From NCBI GenBank assembly GCA_964244295.1, contig CAXTIG010000004.1, positions 1 to 64,000 of the forward strand: a DNA stretch of 64,000 bases, read 5' to 3'. Source of the DNA: JAJAZB01 sp964244295 (GTDB taxonomy: Bacteria > Bacteroidota > Bacteroidia > Cytophagales > Spirosomataceae). Of the stretch, positions 31,961 through 41,131 are shown piece after piece (within the stretch, counting starts at the first letter, position 1; every line of letters starts with the position of its first letter). The translations under genes and the position numbers were made by a program. Under the pieces are notes generated by a model, which was not told the DNA's origin, ran no database searches, and saw nothing but the letters and a program-made list of their open reading frames with translations.

Positions 31961-32866
31961 TTACTTCTTCCCCGTAAACTCATCCAGTGTGCCGGTAATT
32001 TTGGCCACGATTTTGCTGCCTTTGTTAAATTCCTTCTCCGAAGCGGAGTGGAGCGTGACGAGCAGTTGCACCGGGGTTTCGCTTTTGTCGAAAAGCGCCT
32101 GTCCGATGAGTTTGCCTCCTTGCTTGATTTCCGCCCGGATTTGAACCGGGATGATGGTCGAACTTTTCTTCGGAATCTTCGTCAGGCCCGCCCGCGTCCC
32201 GACGGCCTGGAGGTTGTCCTGTTTTCCCACCGTGAGTTCGTAGCGAAAATCCCTCACTTCCAGATCGAACACGTTGGGATTGTAGAAATCGATGAGCACT
32301 TCGAGTTCGGGGTGCTTGAGGCTAAATTTTTCGATGTTGATTTTATCGATTTTCAGCGTCGGGATCTGGTAAGTAGGCAAACGCTTCGTCCGTTCCCAGT
32401 TAAATTCCTTTTCACCCACCACGGGCAGGTCGGCAAACACGGTGGCTTTGATGGTGTAGTTGGCACTGTCCTGACCCCGGGCGGTGATGCCTTTGATGAC
32501 CCGCCCGGCCGCTTTCGCTTTGATTTCCATCGGCAATTTTACCACCGTGCTGTCGCCCGATTTAATGGTCAGCGGTTCGTCGTAGGCACTTTCGATGATG
32601 CGGGTAGAATCGATGAAAATCTGGTAATCGAGGCGACGGGTGCGCAGCTCGAAGGGGTACGGATTGCTCAGGTACAGCCGCGCCGTGAGGTTGATGTTTT
32701 CTTCGCTGATGTCCGACACGTCCACCGCCAACACGCGCAGTTGGGGCTGTAAGCCCGCCGTGGCTTCGTCGGGGGTTTTGGTGGTACGCCAGTAAAACCA
32801 GCCGCCGACGACCAGCAGCAGGAACAACAGGACGGCTCCGGCCAGAAGCCAGGGGGATTTTTTCAT
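31961..32866 (-). CDS. LEA type 2 family membrane-anchored protein (copy 1)
   Basis: 301 residues from the ATG at 32866 (MKKSPWLLAGAVLLFLLLVV); the frame to 32932 adds residues that run into a palindrome. One N-terminal transmembrane helix is followed by FYWRTTKTPDEATAGLQPQL and two LEA-14-like/WHy beta-sandwich repeats (NLTARLYLSNPYPFELRTRR and VLIDFYNPNVFDLEVRDFRY). It is a paralog of the gene at 32965-33852; the two share the start (FYWR-TKTP), TKRLPTYQIP and the same domain order. Probably anchored in the inner membrane with the domains in the periplasm; the role is unknown, possibly envelope or stress related. Confidence 0.82.
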   Translation of the reverse strand: MKKSPWLLAGAVLLFLLLVVGGWFYWRTTKTPDEATAGLQPQLRVLAVDVSDISEENINLTARLYLSNPYPFELRTRRLDYQIFIDSTRIIESAYDEPLTIKSGDSTVVKLPMEIKAKAAGRVIKGITARGQDSANYTIKATVFADLPVVGEKEFNWERTKRLPTYQIPTLKIDKINIEKFSLKHPELEVLIDFYNPNVFDLEVRDFRYELTVGKQDNLQAVGTRAGLTKIPKKSSTIIPVQIRAEIKQGGKLIGQALFDKSETPVQLLVTLHSASEKEFNKGSKIVAKITGTLDEFTGKK

Positions 32867-32899
32867 GGTGGTGTTGCGAGGAAGTTTGTTCTGATAAAA

Positions 32900-32949
32900 A
32901 ACGTCCCGCGCCCCGGTTGCCTGCGCAGGCAACCGGGGCGCGGGACGTT
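32900..32949. repeat. Perfect 50-bp palindrome between the LEA paralogs
   Basis: 25-bp perfect arms with no spacer (32900-32924 and 32925-32949), GC-rich. It would form a strong hairpin in either strand and separates the two tandem paralogs. Confidence 0.92.
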
Positions 32950-32964
32950 CGCTAAATCTACCGT

Positions 32965-33852
32965 TTATTTTTTAAGGTCGGCTAATGTGCTGTTGACTTT
33001 AAACGCCATTTCGCTGTTTTGGAGACTTTCCAAGTCGGAAACCAGCTTGCAGCGGAAATCGAGGCGGAAGGGCGTTTCTTTTTTCTTGAACAACGCTTGC
33101 CAGGCCAGTTTGCCCGCGTCGCCGGTGCTGACGTTGAGGTACATCGGCAGCGGGCCGGTGCCTTTGGCGGGGATGTTGGTCAGGCCCGGCACGCCGCCGT
33201 TCATGGTCAGTTCCTCGCCGACGTTGATGGTGTAGCGGGCGTCTTTAAATTTCAGGGGAAACGTGTTCCGGTTTTTAATCAGCAGGTTGCACGACAGTTT
33301 GGTCTCGTGCAGGCCGAGTTTGTCGAGGTCGATTTTCTCGACTTCCACGTCGGGAATCTGGAAGGCGGGCAGGCGCTTGGTTTTGTCAAAGTTAACCTTT
33401 CGTTCGCCCGCGATGGGTACGTCGGCGTAGAGCGTGGCGAGCAGGGTGTAGTTGGCACTGTCGATGCGCCGTTCCTTGAAGCGCTTCAGCACCCGGCTCA
33501 TCGGTTCGGCCAGAATTTCCATCGGAATTTCCACCGCCGTGCTGTCCGACGAACGGATGACGATGGGCTTGGTGTACGAACTTTTCAGCACCTCGGTCGA
33601 GTCGATGAGAATCCGGTAATCGAGGCGACTGGTTTTCACTTCGATGGGCGATGGATTTCGAAGAAACGCCTTGACGGTCAGCTTGATTCGCTCCGAACTC
33701 AGGTCGGTCACGTTCACCTGCGCCACGCTCAGTTCGGGCTTCAGGCCCTGCGCCGATTCGGAGGGCGTTTTTGTAAACCGCCAGTAAAACCAGCCGCCGA
33801 GCGCCAGGAGCAACACGACGACGGCGAGGATGATCCAGTTTTTTAATTTCAT
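32965..33852 (-). CDS. LEA type 2 family membrane-anchored protein (copy 2)
   Basis: 295 residues. N-terminal helix LKNWIILAVVVLLLALGGWF, then FYWRFTKTPSESAQGLKPEL and the same two LEA-14-like domains as copy 1 (KLTVKAFLRNPSPIEVKTSR; NLLIKNRNTFPLKFKDARYT). TKRLPAFQIPDVEVEKIDLD parallels TKRLPTYQIPTLKIDKINIE of copy 1. It is transcribed before copy 1 and separated from it by a perfect 50-bp palindrome. Tandem gene duplication is clear; function is not known. Confidence 0.82.
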   Translation of the reverse strand: MKLKNWIILAVVVLLLALGGWFYWRFTKTPSESAQGLKPELSVAQVNVTDLSSERIKLTVKAFLRNPSPIEVKTSRLDYRILIDSTEVLKSSYTKPIVIRSSDSTAVEIPMEILAEPMSRVLKRFKERRIDSANYTLLATLYADVPIAGERKVNFDKTKRLPAFQIPDVEVEKIDLDKLGLHETKLSCNLLIKNRNTFPLKFKDARYTINVGEELTMNGGVPGLTNIPAKGTGPLPMYLNVSTGDAGKLAWQALFKKKETPFRLDFRCKLVSDLESLQNSEMAFKVNSTLADLKK

Positions 33853-33871
33853 GATGGTGTTTATTCAGGCT

Positions 33872-33983
33872 TGTCATCCCGAACGCAGTGAGGGACCTCG
33901 TTGGCCATCCGGCTAATCGGATGCGAGCTATCGATAAACTACTCGGAAGTCCAACGAGGTCCCTCACTGCGTTCGGGATGACA
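33872..33983. repeat. Long inverted repeat, TGTCATCCCGA type
   Basis: Perfect 33-bp arms (33872-33904 and 33951-33983) beginning TGTCATCCCGAACGCAG. The 46-nt loop has CTACTCGGAAGTCC, a weak and shortened match to the conserved loop core. It ends 4 bp before the oxidoreductase stop codon. Confidence 0.92.
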
Positions 33984-33987
33984 TTTT

Positions 33988-35346
33988 TTACCCCTCCTTC
34001 GCTGGTTCACTCCCCCGAAACGCATCCAGTTTGGCCACGGCGGGCAGTTTCACCGGCTTGCCTTCCCGCGCCGACTGGTAAATGGCTTCCATGATTCGCT
34101 GGTCCTGGAGGCCTTCTTCGCCGGGTGTGAAGGGCGTTTTGTTTTCCTGCACGCAGGCGCTCATGTGGTCGATTTCGGTGGCGAACTGGTTTTTTTCCGC
34201 AATCCCCACCGTTTCGGTCAGTTCCATCGTGCCTTCGGCGCGGGCGCGTTTCAGTTCCAGGCCCTTGTAGGCAAAAGCCGGTTGCATCATCACCCAGCCT
34301 TTTTCGGCCAGCACCCGGTACTGTCGGTGTTCGTGGTAGCCGTAGCCCGAAGCGCAGTTGGCGATGACCCCGCTGGGAAATTTCATCATCCAGTTCACCT
34401 GCTCTTCCACTTCCTTAAACAGCGGGTCGCCGGGGGTGCTGTACTGGTAGGCCGATACCTCGGTGGGTTCTTCGCCGAGCAAAAACCGGATGGTGTTGAG
34501 GCAGTACAGCCCGATGTCGGGCAGGGCACCGCCCCCGGCCAGGGCCAGTTTGTGTCGCCAGTGGGCGGGGTTGCCGGTGAGTTGACCGTTGCTGGCTTCG
34601 ATGAGCTTGATTTTGCCGTACTCTTTTTTGCGCACCAGCTCGCGCACGTACCGGTTCATCGGCTCGTACTGAATCCGGTAGGCAATCATCAGTTTGCGGT
34701 TGGCGGTTTTGCAGGCGTCAATCATCCGCTGGGCTTCGGCGGAAGAGTTCGCCATTGGTTTTTCGCACAAAATGTGCTTGCCCGCCTTCGCCCCGCGTAC
34801 CGTAAATTCCTCGTGGAGGCCGTTGGGCAGCACGATGTAAATCACCTGTACCTCCGGGTTGTCGCGGAGGGTGTCGTAATTCTGGTAGTTGTAAATATTT
34901 TTCTCCAAAACGCCGTACTGCCTGGCTACTTTCAGCGCCTTGTCACGATCGCCGCTGACGAGGGCCACGAGCTTCGATTTTTTGCACTGGCCCAGGGCCG
35001 GTAAAATCTCCTCCAACGTCAAATGGCCCAAACCCACCACGGCGTAACCCACGCGCTGGTCGGGGGGTTGGGGCGTCGGCGTCGGCGCGGCTTTGCGCTC
35101 GGTAGCGCCCTTCCACTCTTCGAGTTTGATGGGATCGGTCGGCTGGGCGGGGTTGGTATTTTTAGCCGGGGGCGATTCGGGTTTCAGCGGCACGGCGGGC
35201 CGGTTCGGGGCCTGGGCGCTGACCTGACTCCCCACGAGTCCCGCCGCCGCGAGGCCGATGCCCGTGCGGGCGAGAAATTGCTTGCGCGAGAGCGGCGCGG
35301 CGGGGCCGTCGAGCAGGGGTTCGACGGGGGGTTCGAGTGGATGCAT
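33988..35346 (-). CDS. GFO/IDH/MocA family oxidoreductase, probably exported by Tat
   Basis: 452 residues from the ATG at 35346 (MHPLEPPVEPLLDG); the frame to 35457 is not convincing. A Tat-like signal (SRKQFLARTGIGLAAAGLVG, with RK for RR) precedes a Pro-rich linker. The Rossmann domain starts at YAVVGLGHLTLEEILPALGQ. IVLPNGLHEEFTVRGAKAGK, CEKPMANSSAEAQRMIDACK and a C-terminal AGGGALPDIGLYCLNTIRFL match glucose-fructose oxidoreductases and related sugar dehydrogenases. A periplasmic NADP-bound sugar oxidoreductase is likely. No sugar gene is adjacent. Confidence 0.9.
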   Translation of the reverse strand: MHPLEPPVEPLLDGPAAPLSRKQFLARTGIGLAAAGLVGSQVSAQAPNRPAVPLKPESPPAKNTNPAQPTDPIKLEEWKGATERKAAPTPTPQPPDQRVGYAVVGLGHLTLEEILPALGQCKKSKLVALVSGDRDKALKVARQYGVLEKNIYNYQNYDTLRDNPEVQVIYIVLPNGLHEEFTVRGAKAGKHILCEKPMANSSAEAQRMIDACKTANRKLMIAYRIQYEPMNRYVRELVRKKEYGKIKLIEASNGQLTGNPAHWRHKLALAGGGALPDIGLYCLNTIRFLLGEEPTEVSAYQYSTPGDPLFKEVEEQVNWMMKFPSGVIANCASGYGYHEHRQYRVLAEKGWVMMQPAFAYKGLELKRARAEGTMELTETVGIAEKNQFATEIDHMSACVQENKTPFTPGEEGLQDQRIMEAIYQSAREGKPVKLPAVAKLDAFRGSEPAKEG

Positions 35347-35475
35347 GGCGAAGCCGGGTTTGATGAAGTGTGCGGAGAGCGGGTAAAAAAGCGTTCCCGG
35401 CACGCCTGAAATCGCGCCAGTTCGCGAGCGTTTTAAAAAGTAAGAACGGATGGGCACACAGCGACCAAAACGAGA

Positions 35476-35614
35476 AACGATTCCCCTCCTTAAAAAGTAG
35501 GAGTGCCGCGTAGCGGCGGGGTGGTTCGTCGGCGAATGGAACTACTTGGATGGCAACCGCTGTAACCACCCCGGCCTAAAGGCCACCCCTCCTTAAAAAA
35601 GGAGGGGAATCGTT
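35476..35614. repeat. Long imperfect palindrome, CCCCTCCTT type, with loop core
   Basis: Outer arms near 35476-35505 and 35584-35614 (AACGATTCCCCTCC / GGAGGGGAATCGTT) and inner arms GGCGGGGTGGTT / CCACCCCGGCC. The centre has CTACTTGGATGGCAACC (35542-35558), 14 of 17 identical to the loop core. It lies between the permease array and the oxidoreductase. Confidence 0.85.
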
Positions 35615-35679
35615 GCAAGGCACTTTAGTGGGAGAAGGGCAGGACTAGTTAGTTCGCTGGCAGAACGGTTCTTCCTGCC

Positions 35680-38076
35680 TTACTCACTCCTCAAACTCTT
35701 CACCGGATTCATCAAGGCAGCTTTGATGGATTGAAAACTCACCGTCAGCAGCGCAATGCCCACCGCCAGCAAACCCGCCAGCGCGAAGACTTCCCAGCCG
35801 ATGTTGATTTTGTAGGCGAACCCTTCCAGCCACTGGTTCATGGCCCACCAGGCCACCGGCGACGCGAGGACGAGGGCAATGAAAACGAGTTTCAAAAAAT
35901 CACGGGAAAGCAACGCCACGATGCTGCCCACGCTGGCTCCCAGCACTTTGCGTACCCCAATTTCTTTGGTTCGCTGCTCGGCGGTGAAGGCCGCCAGCCC
36001 GAACAGCCCCAGGCAGGCAATCAGAATGGTGAGGCCCGAAAACACCAGGAACACCTGGGCCGTCCGCTGCTCGGCGCGGTAGAGGTTTTGGAGGAAACTA
36101 TCCAGGAAAACCGCCTCGAAGGCCGCGTTGGGCAGGCGCTGCCGGAAGGCCGCTTCCAATTTTTTCATCGTTTCCGAAAGCTGCGCCGTGCGGAGTTTGA
36201 CCAGCAAAAAACGGCGACCCTCGGTTCTGGCGTTGTGAAAAGCATACGCCCCGATGGGCCGGTGGAAGGTGTCGAAATGGAAATCATCGACCACGCCCAC
36301 GATTTCGGCCCCGCTGTAGCCGAACAAATTGAGGACGGGTTTGCCCAGGGCCTGCTCCGGCGTATAGCCCAGGGCGGTCACGGCGGTGCGGTTGAGCACC
36401 ACCTGCACAGTGGAGTCGGTTTCGGCTTTTTCGGCAACGGGCAGGCTGCGCCCGGCCAGTAGTTTCAAACCCAGCACGGGGATGAAATCCGACGTAATCC
36501 GGTTGGTCTGGACGGCGACGGCGCGGTCGGGTTGGCGGGGCGGGCTGAGGGTGCGGCCACTGCCCCCGTTGCCCGGAAAACTCTGGGCGCGGCATACCTC
36601 CACCACCTCGCTCAAGCTGCGCACCTCGTTGGTTAGCGCGTCCAGTTCGTCGTTGGTTTTGGCCGAAACCGTCGTCAGCGCCACCACCTGCTCGGGCTGG
36701 TAGCCCAGTTTCTGCTCCCGCACGAAGCGGAGTTGCTGGTAAAACACGAGCGTGCAAACCAGCAAGCCGATGGACGCCGCGAATTGCAGCACCACCAAGC
36801 CTTGCCGGAACCGCACCAGTGCCACCCGCCGCTGGGTTGTTTTTTGCAACAAGTGCTTGGGCGAAAATCCCGACAGGTACAGCGCCGGGTACGCCCCCGC
36901 CAGCACCGTTACCACGGCCCCGATGCCGAGCAGACCGAGGAACAACTCCGGCCGCAAGCCCAGCGCGAGGGTTTTGCCGGTGAGTTGCTCGAACAGTGGT
37001 CGGCCCAGGAGTAGCCAAGCGCCGCTCAACACCAGCGCCAGCCCCACGAGCAGGGCCGTTTCGAGGTAAAACCGGCGGGCCATTTCGGGGCGCGTCGCCC
37101 CGACGGCCTTGTTGATGCCCACTTCCTTCATCCGTCGCTCGGAGCGGGCGGTGGTCAGGTTCATGTAGTTGATGCAGGCAATGAGCAGCACCAGCAGGGC
37201 CAGCCAGCCGAGCGTGCGCACCAGCCGGGGGTCGCCGAGGCGGGTGCTGTAGGAATTGGAAATGTCGGCGGAGTGCAGATGCAGGTCGGGCAGAGCCTGG
37301 AGCGAGAGCGAAAACCATTGCTCGGCTTTCGGCACGTTGCGGGTGAGCAGAACGGCCATTTGCCGCTGCACCTGTGCCGGGTCGGTGCCGGGGTTCAACA
37401 GCAAAAAGGTCTCGAAACTGGCATTGCTCCAACTGAGGTTCGTCGGGTCACTGGCCCATTTGACGGTTTGAAAGGAGCCAATCAAATCGGCGTCGAGGGT
37501 GGAATTGCCGGGGAAATCCTCGAACACGCCCGTGACGCTGAGCGGCTCGCCGTTGTCGATGGTGAGGGTTTGACCGACCGGATTTTCGGCCCCGAAATAC
37601 CGTTCGGCGGTGCTCCTGCTCAGGATAATCCGGTTTGGCCCTACCAGCGCCCGTCGGGGATCGCCCCAAACCAGCGGCACGTCGAATACGTTGAACAGCG
37701 TGGAGTCGACCCAAAACAGGTTTTTTTCCACAAAATTTTCCTCCCCCACGCCCACCGAAGCCGACTGCCCGAAGTTGTGCTTGAGCAGCCGCACCTGCTC
37801 CGCCACCCCGCTGACGCGCTCGCGCACCGCCGGACCAACCGCGTTGGGCGCGTTGGCCCAGCGCTGGGATTTTCCGTCGAACCGGGCCGTCACGATGACC
37901 CGGTGAATCCGGTCGGCCTGGCGGTGGAAGCGGTCGAAGGCCAGTTCGTCGCGCACGTAAAACAAGAGCAGAAACGACACCGCCAGCCCCAGCGACAGCC
38001 CGAGGAGGTTGAGGCCGGTGAAGAGCGGATTTTTGACGAGGTTTCGCCAAGCGATTTTGAGGTAGTTGCGGAGCAT
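35680..38076 (-). CDS. FtsX/MacB-type ABC transporter permease 1 (without prefix domain)
   Basis: 798 residues from the ATG at 38076 (MLRNYLKIAWRNLVKNP); the open frame to 38337 translates a palindrome. Two MacB periplasmic core plus FtsX units: helix 1 (FTGLNLLGLSLGLAVSFLLL), first FtsX block (LLVLLIACINYMNLTTARSE, MKEVGINKAVGAT), a second core, and the last FtsX block (ILIACLGLFGLAAFTAEQRT, KEIGVRKVLGASV), ending MNPVKSLRSE. It is the only one of eight permeases lacking the N-terminal prefix domain. Residues translated just upstream (NRFLNPTPAM) still resemble the linker of its paralogs, so the prefix may have been lost. No ATPase subunit is encoded nearby. Likely moves lipids, peptides or toxic compounds, or senses stress, across the inner membrane. 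Confidence 0.9.
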   Translation of the reverse strand: MLRNYLKIAWRNLVKNPLFTGLNLLGLSLGLAVSFLLLFYVRDELAFDRFHRQADRIHRVIVTARFDGKSQRWANAPNAVGPAVRERVSGVAEQVRLLKHNFGQSASVGVGEENFVEKNLFWVDSTLFNVFDVPLVWGDPRRALVGPNRIILSRSTAERYFGAENPVGQTLTIDNGEPLSVTGVFEDFPGNSTLDADLIGSFQTVKWASDPTNLSWSNASFETFLLLNPGTDPAQVQRQMAVLLTRNVPKAEQWFSLSLQALPDLHLHSADISNSYSTRLGDPRLVRTLGWLALLVLLIACINYMNLTTARSERRMKEVGINKAVGATRPEMARRFYLETALLVGLALVLSGAWLLLGRPLFEQLTGKTLALGLRPELFLGLLGIGAVVTVLAGAYPALYLSGFSPKHLLQKTTQRRVALVRFRQGLVVLQFAASIGLLVCTLVFYQQLRFVREQKLGYQPEQVVALTTVSAKTNDELDALTNEVRSLSEVVEVCRAQSFPGNGGSGRTLSPPRQPDRAVAVQTNRITSDFIPVLGLKLLAGRSLPVAEKAETDSTVQVVLNRTAVTALGYTPEQALGKPVLNLFGYSGAEIVGVVDDFHFDTFHRPIGAYAFHNARTEGRRFLLVKLRTAQLSETMKKLEAAFRQRLPNAAFEAVFLDSFLQNLYRAEQRTAQVFLVFSGLTILIACLGLFGLAAFTAEQRTKEIGVRKVLGASVGSIVALLSRDFLKLVFIALVLASPVAWWAMNQWLEGFAYKINIGWEVFALAGLLAVGIALLTVSFQSIKAALMNPVKSLRSE

Positions 38077-38171
38077 AGCCGGGGTTGGATTTAGAAAACG
38101 GTTCGGAAAGTTCGTACAACGAACGTTTCGAGGCAAACGGGTTTGGTTTTGAAACCACTTGTATCCGCCAC

Positions 38172-38360
38172 GATTCCCCTCCTTGATAAAGGCCACCGTG
38201 GCGCGGAGGGGTGGCCGAAGGCCGGGGTGGTTCGGTTGCCAGCAAGCTGCTTTATTCTTACGAAGCGGTTGGGCTGGCTGGAGGAAGATTAAAAGGGCTT
38301 CCAATCCGACCCAACCACCCCCGCCGCTTCGCGGCACCCCTCCTTAAAAAGGAGGGGAAT
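38172..38360. repeat. Long imperfect palindrome, CCCCTCCTT type, with diverged loop core
   Basis: Left side GATTCCCCTCCTTGATAAAGG and right side CCTCCTTAAAAAGGAGGGGA are the outer arms, with inner GGGGTGGTTCGGTTG / CAACCACCCCCG. In the loop GGTTGCCAGCAAGCTG (38234-38249) is a reverse-oriented, one-base-deleted variant of the core. It lies between permeases 1 and 2 and ends 8 bp before the permease 2 stop. Confidence 0.75.
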
Positions 38361-38367
38361 TTTTCCG

Positions 38368-41091
38368 TTACTCGCTCCTCAAACTCTTCACCGGATTCAT
38401 CAGCGCCGCTTTCACACTCTGAACACTCACCGTCAGCAGCGCAATCCCCAGCGCCAGCAAACCCGCTCCGGCGAACACCCACCAGGCGATGTCAATTTTG
38501 TAGGCAAAATCCTCCAGCCAGCGGCTCACGCCCCACCAGGCCAGCGGCGAAGCCAGCACGACCGCCACTCCCACGAGCAGCACAAATTCTTTGGAGAGCA
38601 GCCCGACGAGGCTCGCCACGCTGGCCCCCAGCACCTTGCGGATGCCGATCTCTTTGGTGCGGCGCTCGGCAGTAAAGGTCACCAGGCCAAACAGCCCCAG
38701 GCAGGAAATGAACACCGCGATGCCCGTGGCGAGCGAGACGAGTTTGCCCAAATTCCGCTCCTTGCCGTAGAGGGCGGCGACGGATTCATCGAAAAATTTC
38801 GCCTCGAACGGCTCGCCGGGGTAGGTCTTTTCCCACAACGTTTTGATTTGCGCCAACGTCTGGTCGAAGGCTTCGCTGCCGCTCCGCCGGAAGCGCACGT
38901 TGAAGGTGTACAGCCCGTCTTTTGAGCACAGCATCGCCGTGGGCTGGATGGCCGTGTGCAACGAGCGGTGGTGAAAGTCGCGCACGACCCCGACGATGGG
39001 TAATTTCTGCTGGTACCGGCCGTGGCCCAGAAACTGCCCCACGGCCTCGGCGGGGCGTTGGAAGCCGAGTTGCCGGGCGAGGGTTTCGTTGACGACCAAT
39101 TCCCGCGCCGTGTCGCTAGTCATCAGGTTGCGCCCGGCCACGAGGGTCAGTCCGTACAAACCGAGGTAGTCGGCATCCGCTTCTTTCCGGTACACGTTGA
39201 CTTTGAGTTTGTCTTTTTTCCCCGAAAATTCCATCACCGAGGTAGAGTAGCCTCCGGCAATGGGCGTTTGGTTGGCCATGCTCAGCCGCTCGACCCCGGC
39301 CAGTTTGCGGATGCGTTCGGCGAGGGTGAAGCGGATGTCGTGGCGGTCGCCGTTGAAAAAAGCGCTGGTCGGAGTATGGAACGTGACGATGGCTTCGCGC
39401 TGAAAACCTAAGTCACTGTTCATCAAAAATCGCAGTTGCTGCCCCACCAGCAAGGCCCCGACGATGAATACCTGCGCCACCACAAACTGCCCCACGATGA
39501 GTACCCGCCGCAGCCCCGCGCTACCCGCCGCGCCGCCGGTCTGGTTGCGCAAGGCCGCCACCGGCGACAGCCGCGACACCAGCGCGCCGGGGTACAATCC
39601 GGCCAGCAGCGCCGTGACGAGCGCCACCGCCAGCAAAAATCCGTAGAGGTGTGGGCGCGACAGGTCGAGCGCCACGCCTTTCGGCACGATGTCGCCGAGG
39701 TAGGCCAGTGCGGCCTGCGCCAGCCCCAGCGCGAGCACCGCCGCCGCCAGGGTGAGCAGCAGGGTTTCGCCCAAAAACTGAAAAATCAACTGCCGCCGCG
39801 CACTGCCCAGCGACTTGCGCACCCCGATTTCCTTCGCCCGCTGGGCGGATTGGGCCGTGGCGAGGTTGATGAAATTGACGCAGGCCAGCAGCAGCAAAAA
39901 TCCTCCCACCACGCCGAGCACGAGCAAAGTCGGGCGGTGCGCGATGGGCCTGCCGCTGGCGTAATCGGCGTTGAAATGCACGTCGGCCAGGGGTTGGAGG
40001 TGCAACCAGCGATTGGTGCGCTCTTCGCCCACGGGCAGGTGGCGCAATTGCATCGCCGTCGCCCAGTCGCCGAAGCGCTTCGGGTTCACGCCGGGGGCGA
40101 GTTTGAGCAGGCATTGCGAGGAGGAATTGGTGTTGTCCCAGTGGTCAAAACTCAGGTCGTCGCGGCGTTTTTTGCTGGTCGTCACCGTGGCAAGCGACAC
40201 GAAGGCCTGAAAATCGAAATCGCTGGGCGCGTCGAGGTCGCGCACCAGACCCGACACCGTGAGCGAGAGCGTATCGCGGTACTGCATCCCCACGAGCCGA
40301 CGACCCAGCACGGCGGGGCTGGCTTCGCCGAAGTACAGCCGGGCCTGCCGTTCGGTCAACACGATTTGGCCGGGTTTCGACAGCGCCGACTTCGGCGAAC
40401 CGGCCAGCCAGTGGCGGGGCAGGAGGTCGAAAAACGATTTTTCGGTGAAAACCAACCACTCGGACTCGTCCTTCGGACCACGAAACCGGGTTGGGTCGGC
40501 ACCGGGCCGGGGCACTTCGACCACCTGAAAACTACTCGTGTGAAAGGCCGCGACGGTTTCCACGCCCGGCACTTCCGCCCGCACCGCCGCCGGAATCGGG
40601 GCCGCCAGGCCGGAATTGTGGTAGTCTTCGCCGCCAAATTTGAAGTCGGAAACCAGCCGGTACACCCGCCCGGATTCGGGCACGCGCTGGTCGAAGTTCA
40701 GTTCAAACTGCACGATGAGGTAAATGACCAGACAGGCCGCCACGCCCACCGACAGGCCCGCCACGTTGAGGGCGGTGGTGAGGCGGTTGCGTTGGAGGGT
40801 GCGGAAGGCGATTTTCAGATAGCTGCGAAGCATGGCCGGAGAAAGAAAAAAGGGTTGTTGAATTTCAGTTGACTGCCGTTTTACCGCGAAGGGGCCATCC
40901 AGCCGGGGTCTGAGGAATCCCAGCACTTCCCGCCAGTACCAGCATCGCGCTTTTCGCTCGCCGATTCGTTGCACCTGGAACTCAAATTCCTCGTGCAAAT
41001 CCCCCTGCACGGCTTCCAACAGGTGTGGAGCGCAGAACAGGGATAGCAGGCGATCGGCTCCGGGCGGGGGGGTGTGAGGAGGGGAATTCAT
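38368..41091 (-). CDS. FtsX/MacB-type ABC transporter permease 2 with prefix domain
   Basis: 907 residues. Residues ~1-75 are the permease prefix domain (ADRLLSLFCAPHLLEAVQGD, then LHEEFEFQVQRIGERKARCW), followed by MLRSYLKIAFRTLQRNRLTT and the two MacB-core/FtsX units. First FtsX block: LLLLACVNFINLATAQSAQR, KEIGVRKSLGSAR. Last block: FISCLGLFGLVTFTAERRTK, KEIGIRKVLGASV, ending MNPVKSLRSE. It starts with MNSPPHTPPPG, like permease 8. Its start faces the first Uma2 gene across 40 bp. Orphan permease: no cognate ATP-binding subunit in the window. Confidence 0.92.
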   Translation of the reverse strand: MNSPPHTPPPGADRLLSLFCAPHLLEAVQGDLHEEFEFQVQRIGERKARCWYWREVLGFLRPRLDGPFAVKRQSTEIQQPFFLSPAMLRSYLKIAFRTLQRNRLTTALNVAGLSVGVAACLVIYLIVQFELNFDQRVPESGRVYRLVSDFKFGGEDYHNSGLAAPIPAAVRAEVPGVETVAAFHTSSFQVVEVPRPGADPTRFRGPKDESEWLVFTEKSFFDLLPRHWLAGSPKSALSKPGQIVLTERQARLYFGEASPAVLGRRLVGMQYRDTLSLTVSGLVRDLDAPSDFDFQAFVSLATVTTSKKRRDDLSFDHWDNTNSSSQCLLKLAPGVNPKRFGDWATAMQLRHLPVGEERTNRWLHLQPLADVHFNADYASGRPIAHRPTLLVLGVVGGFLLLLACVNFINLATAQSAQRAKEIGVRKSLGSARRQLIFQFLGETLLLTLAAAVLALGLAQAALAYLGDIVPKGVALDLSRPHLYGFLLAVALVTALLAGLYPGALVSRLSPVAALRNQTGGAAGSAGLRRVLIVGQFVVAQVFIVGALLVGQQLRFLMNSDLGFQREAIVTFHTPTSAFFNGDRHDIRFTLAERIRKLAGVERLSMANQTPIAGGYSTSVMEFSGKKDKLKVNVYRKEADADYLGLYGLTLVAGRNLMTSDTARELVVNETLARQLGFQRPAEAVGQFLGHGRYQQKLPIVGVVRDFHHRSLHTAIQPTAMLCSKDGLYTFNVRFRRSGSEAFDQTLAQIKTLWEKTYPGEPFEAKFFDESVAALYGKERNLGKLVSLATGIAVFISCLGLFGLVTFTAERRTKEIGIRKVLGASVASLVGLLSKEFVLLVGVAVVLASPLAWWGVSRWLEDFAYKIDIAWWVFAGAGLLALGIALLTVSVQSVKAALMNPVKSLRSE

Positions 41092-41104
41092 AAACCACTT
41101 TTGT

Positions 41105-41112
41105 TATCTTTG
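41105..41112 (+). promoter_or_regulatory. -7 box of Uma2 gene 1
   Basis: TATCTTTG matches TAnnTTTG, 20 nt before the ATG at 41132 and only 14 bp from the permease 2 start codon on the other strand. The same box at the same distance precedes Uma2 gene 3. Confidence 0.55.
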
Positions 41113-41131
41113 AAAAAAACTCCTCCGGTTT

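Noticed and set aside
38077..38337. N-terminal extension of permease 1
   Set aside because: These codons run through an inverted repeat. The conserved MLRNYLKIAWRNL start at 38076 agrees with the paralogs' inner start.
39436..40872. 478-codon plus-strand frame within permease 2
   Set aside because: Antisense to conserved FtsX/MacB sequence. The translation is low complexity, with Gln, Arg and His runs.
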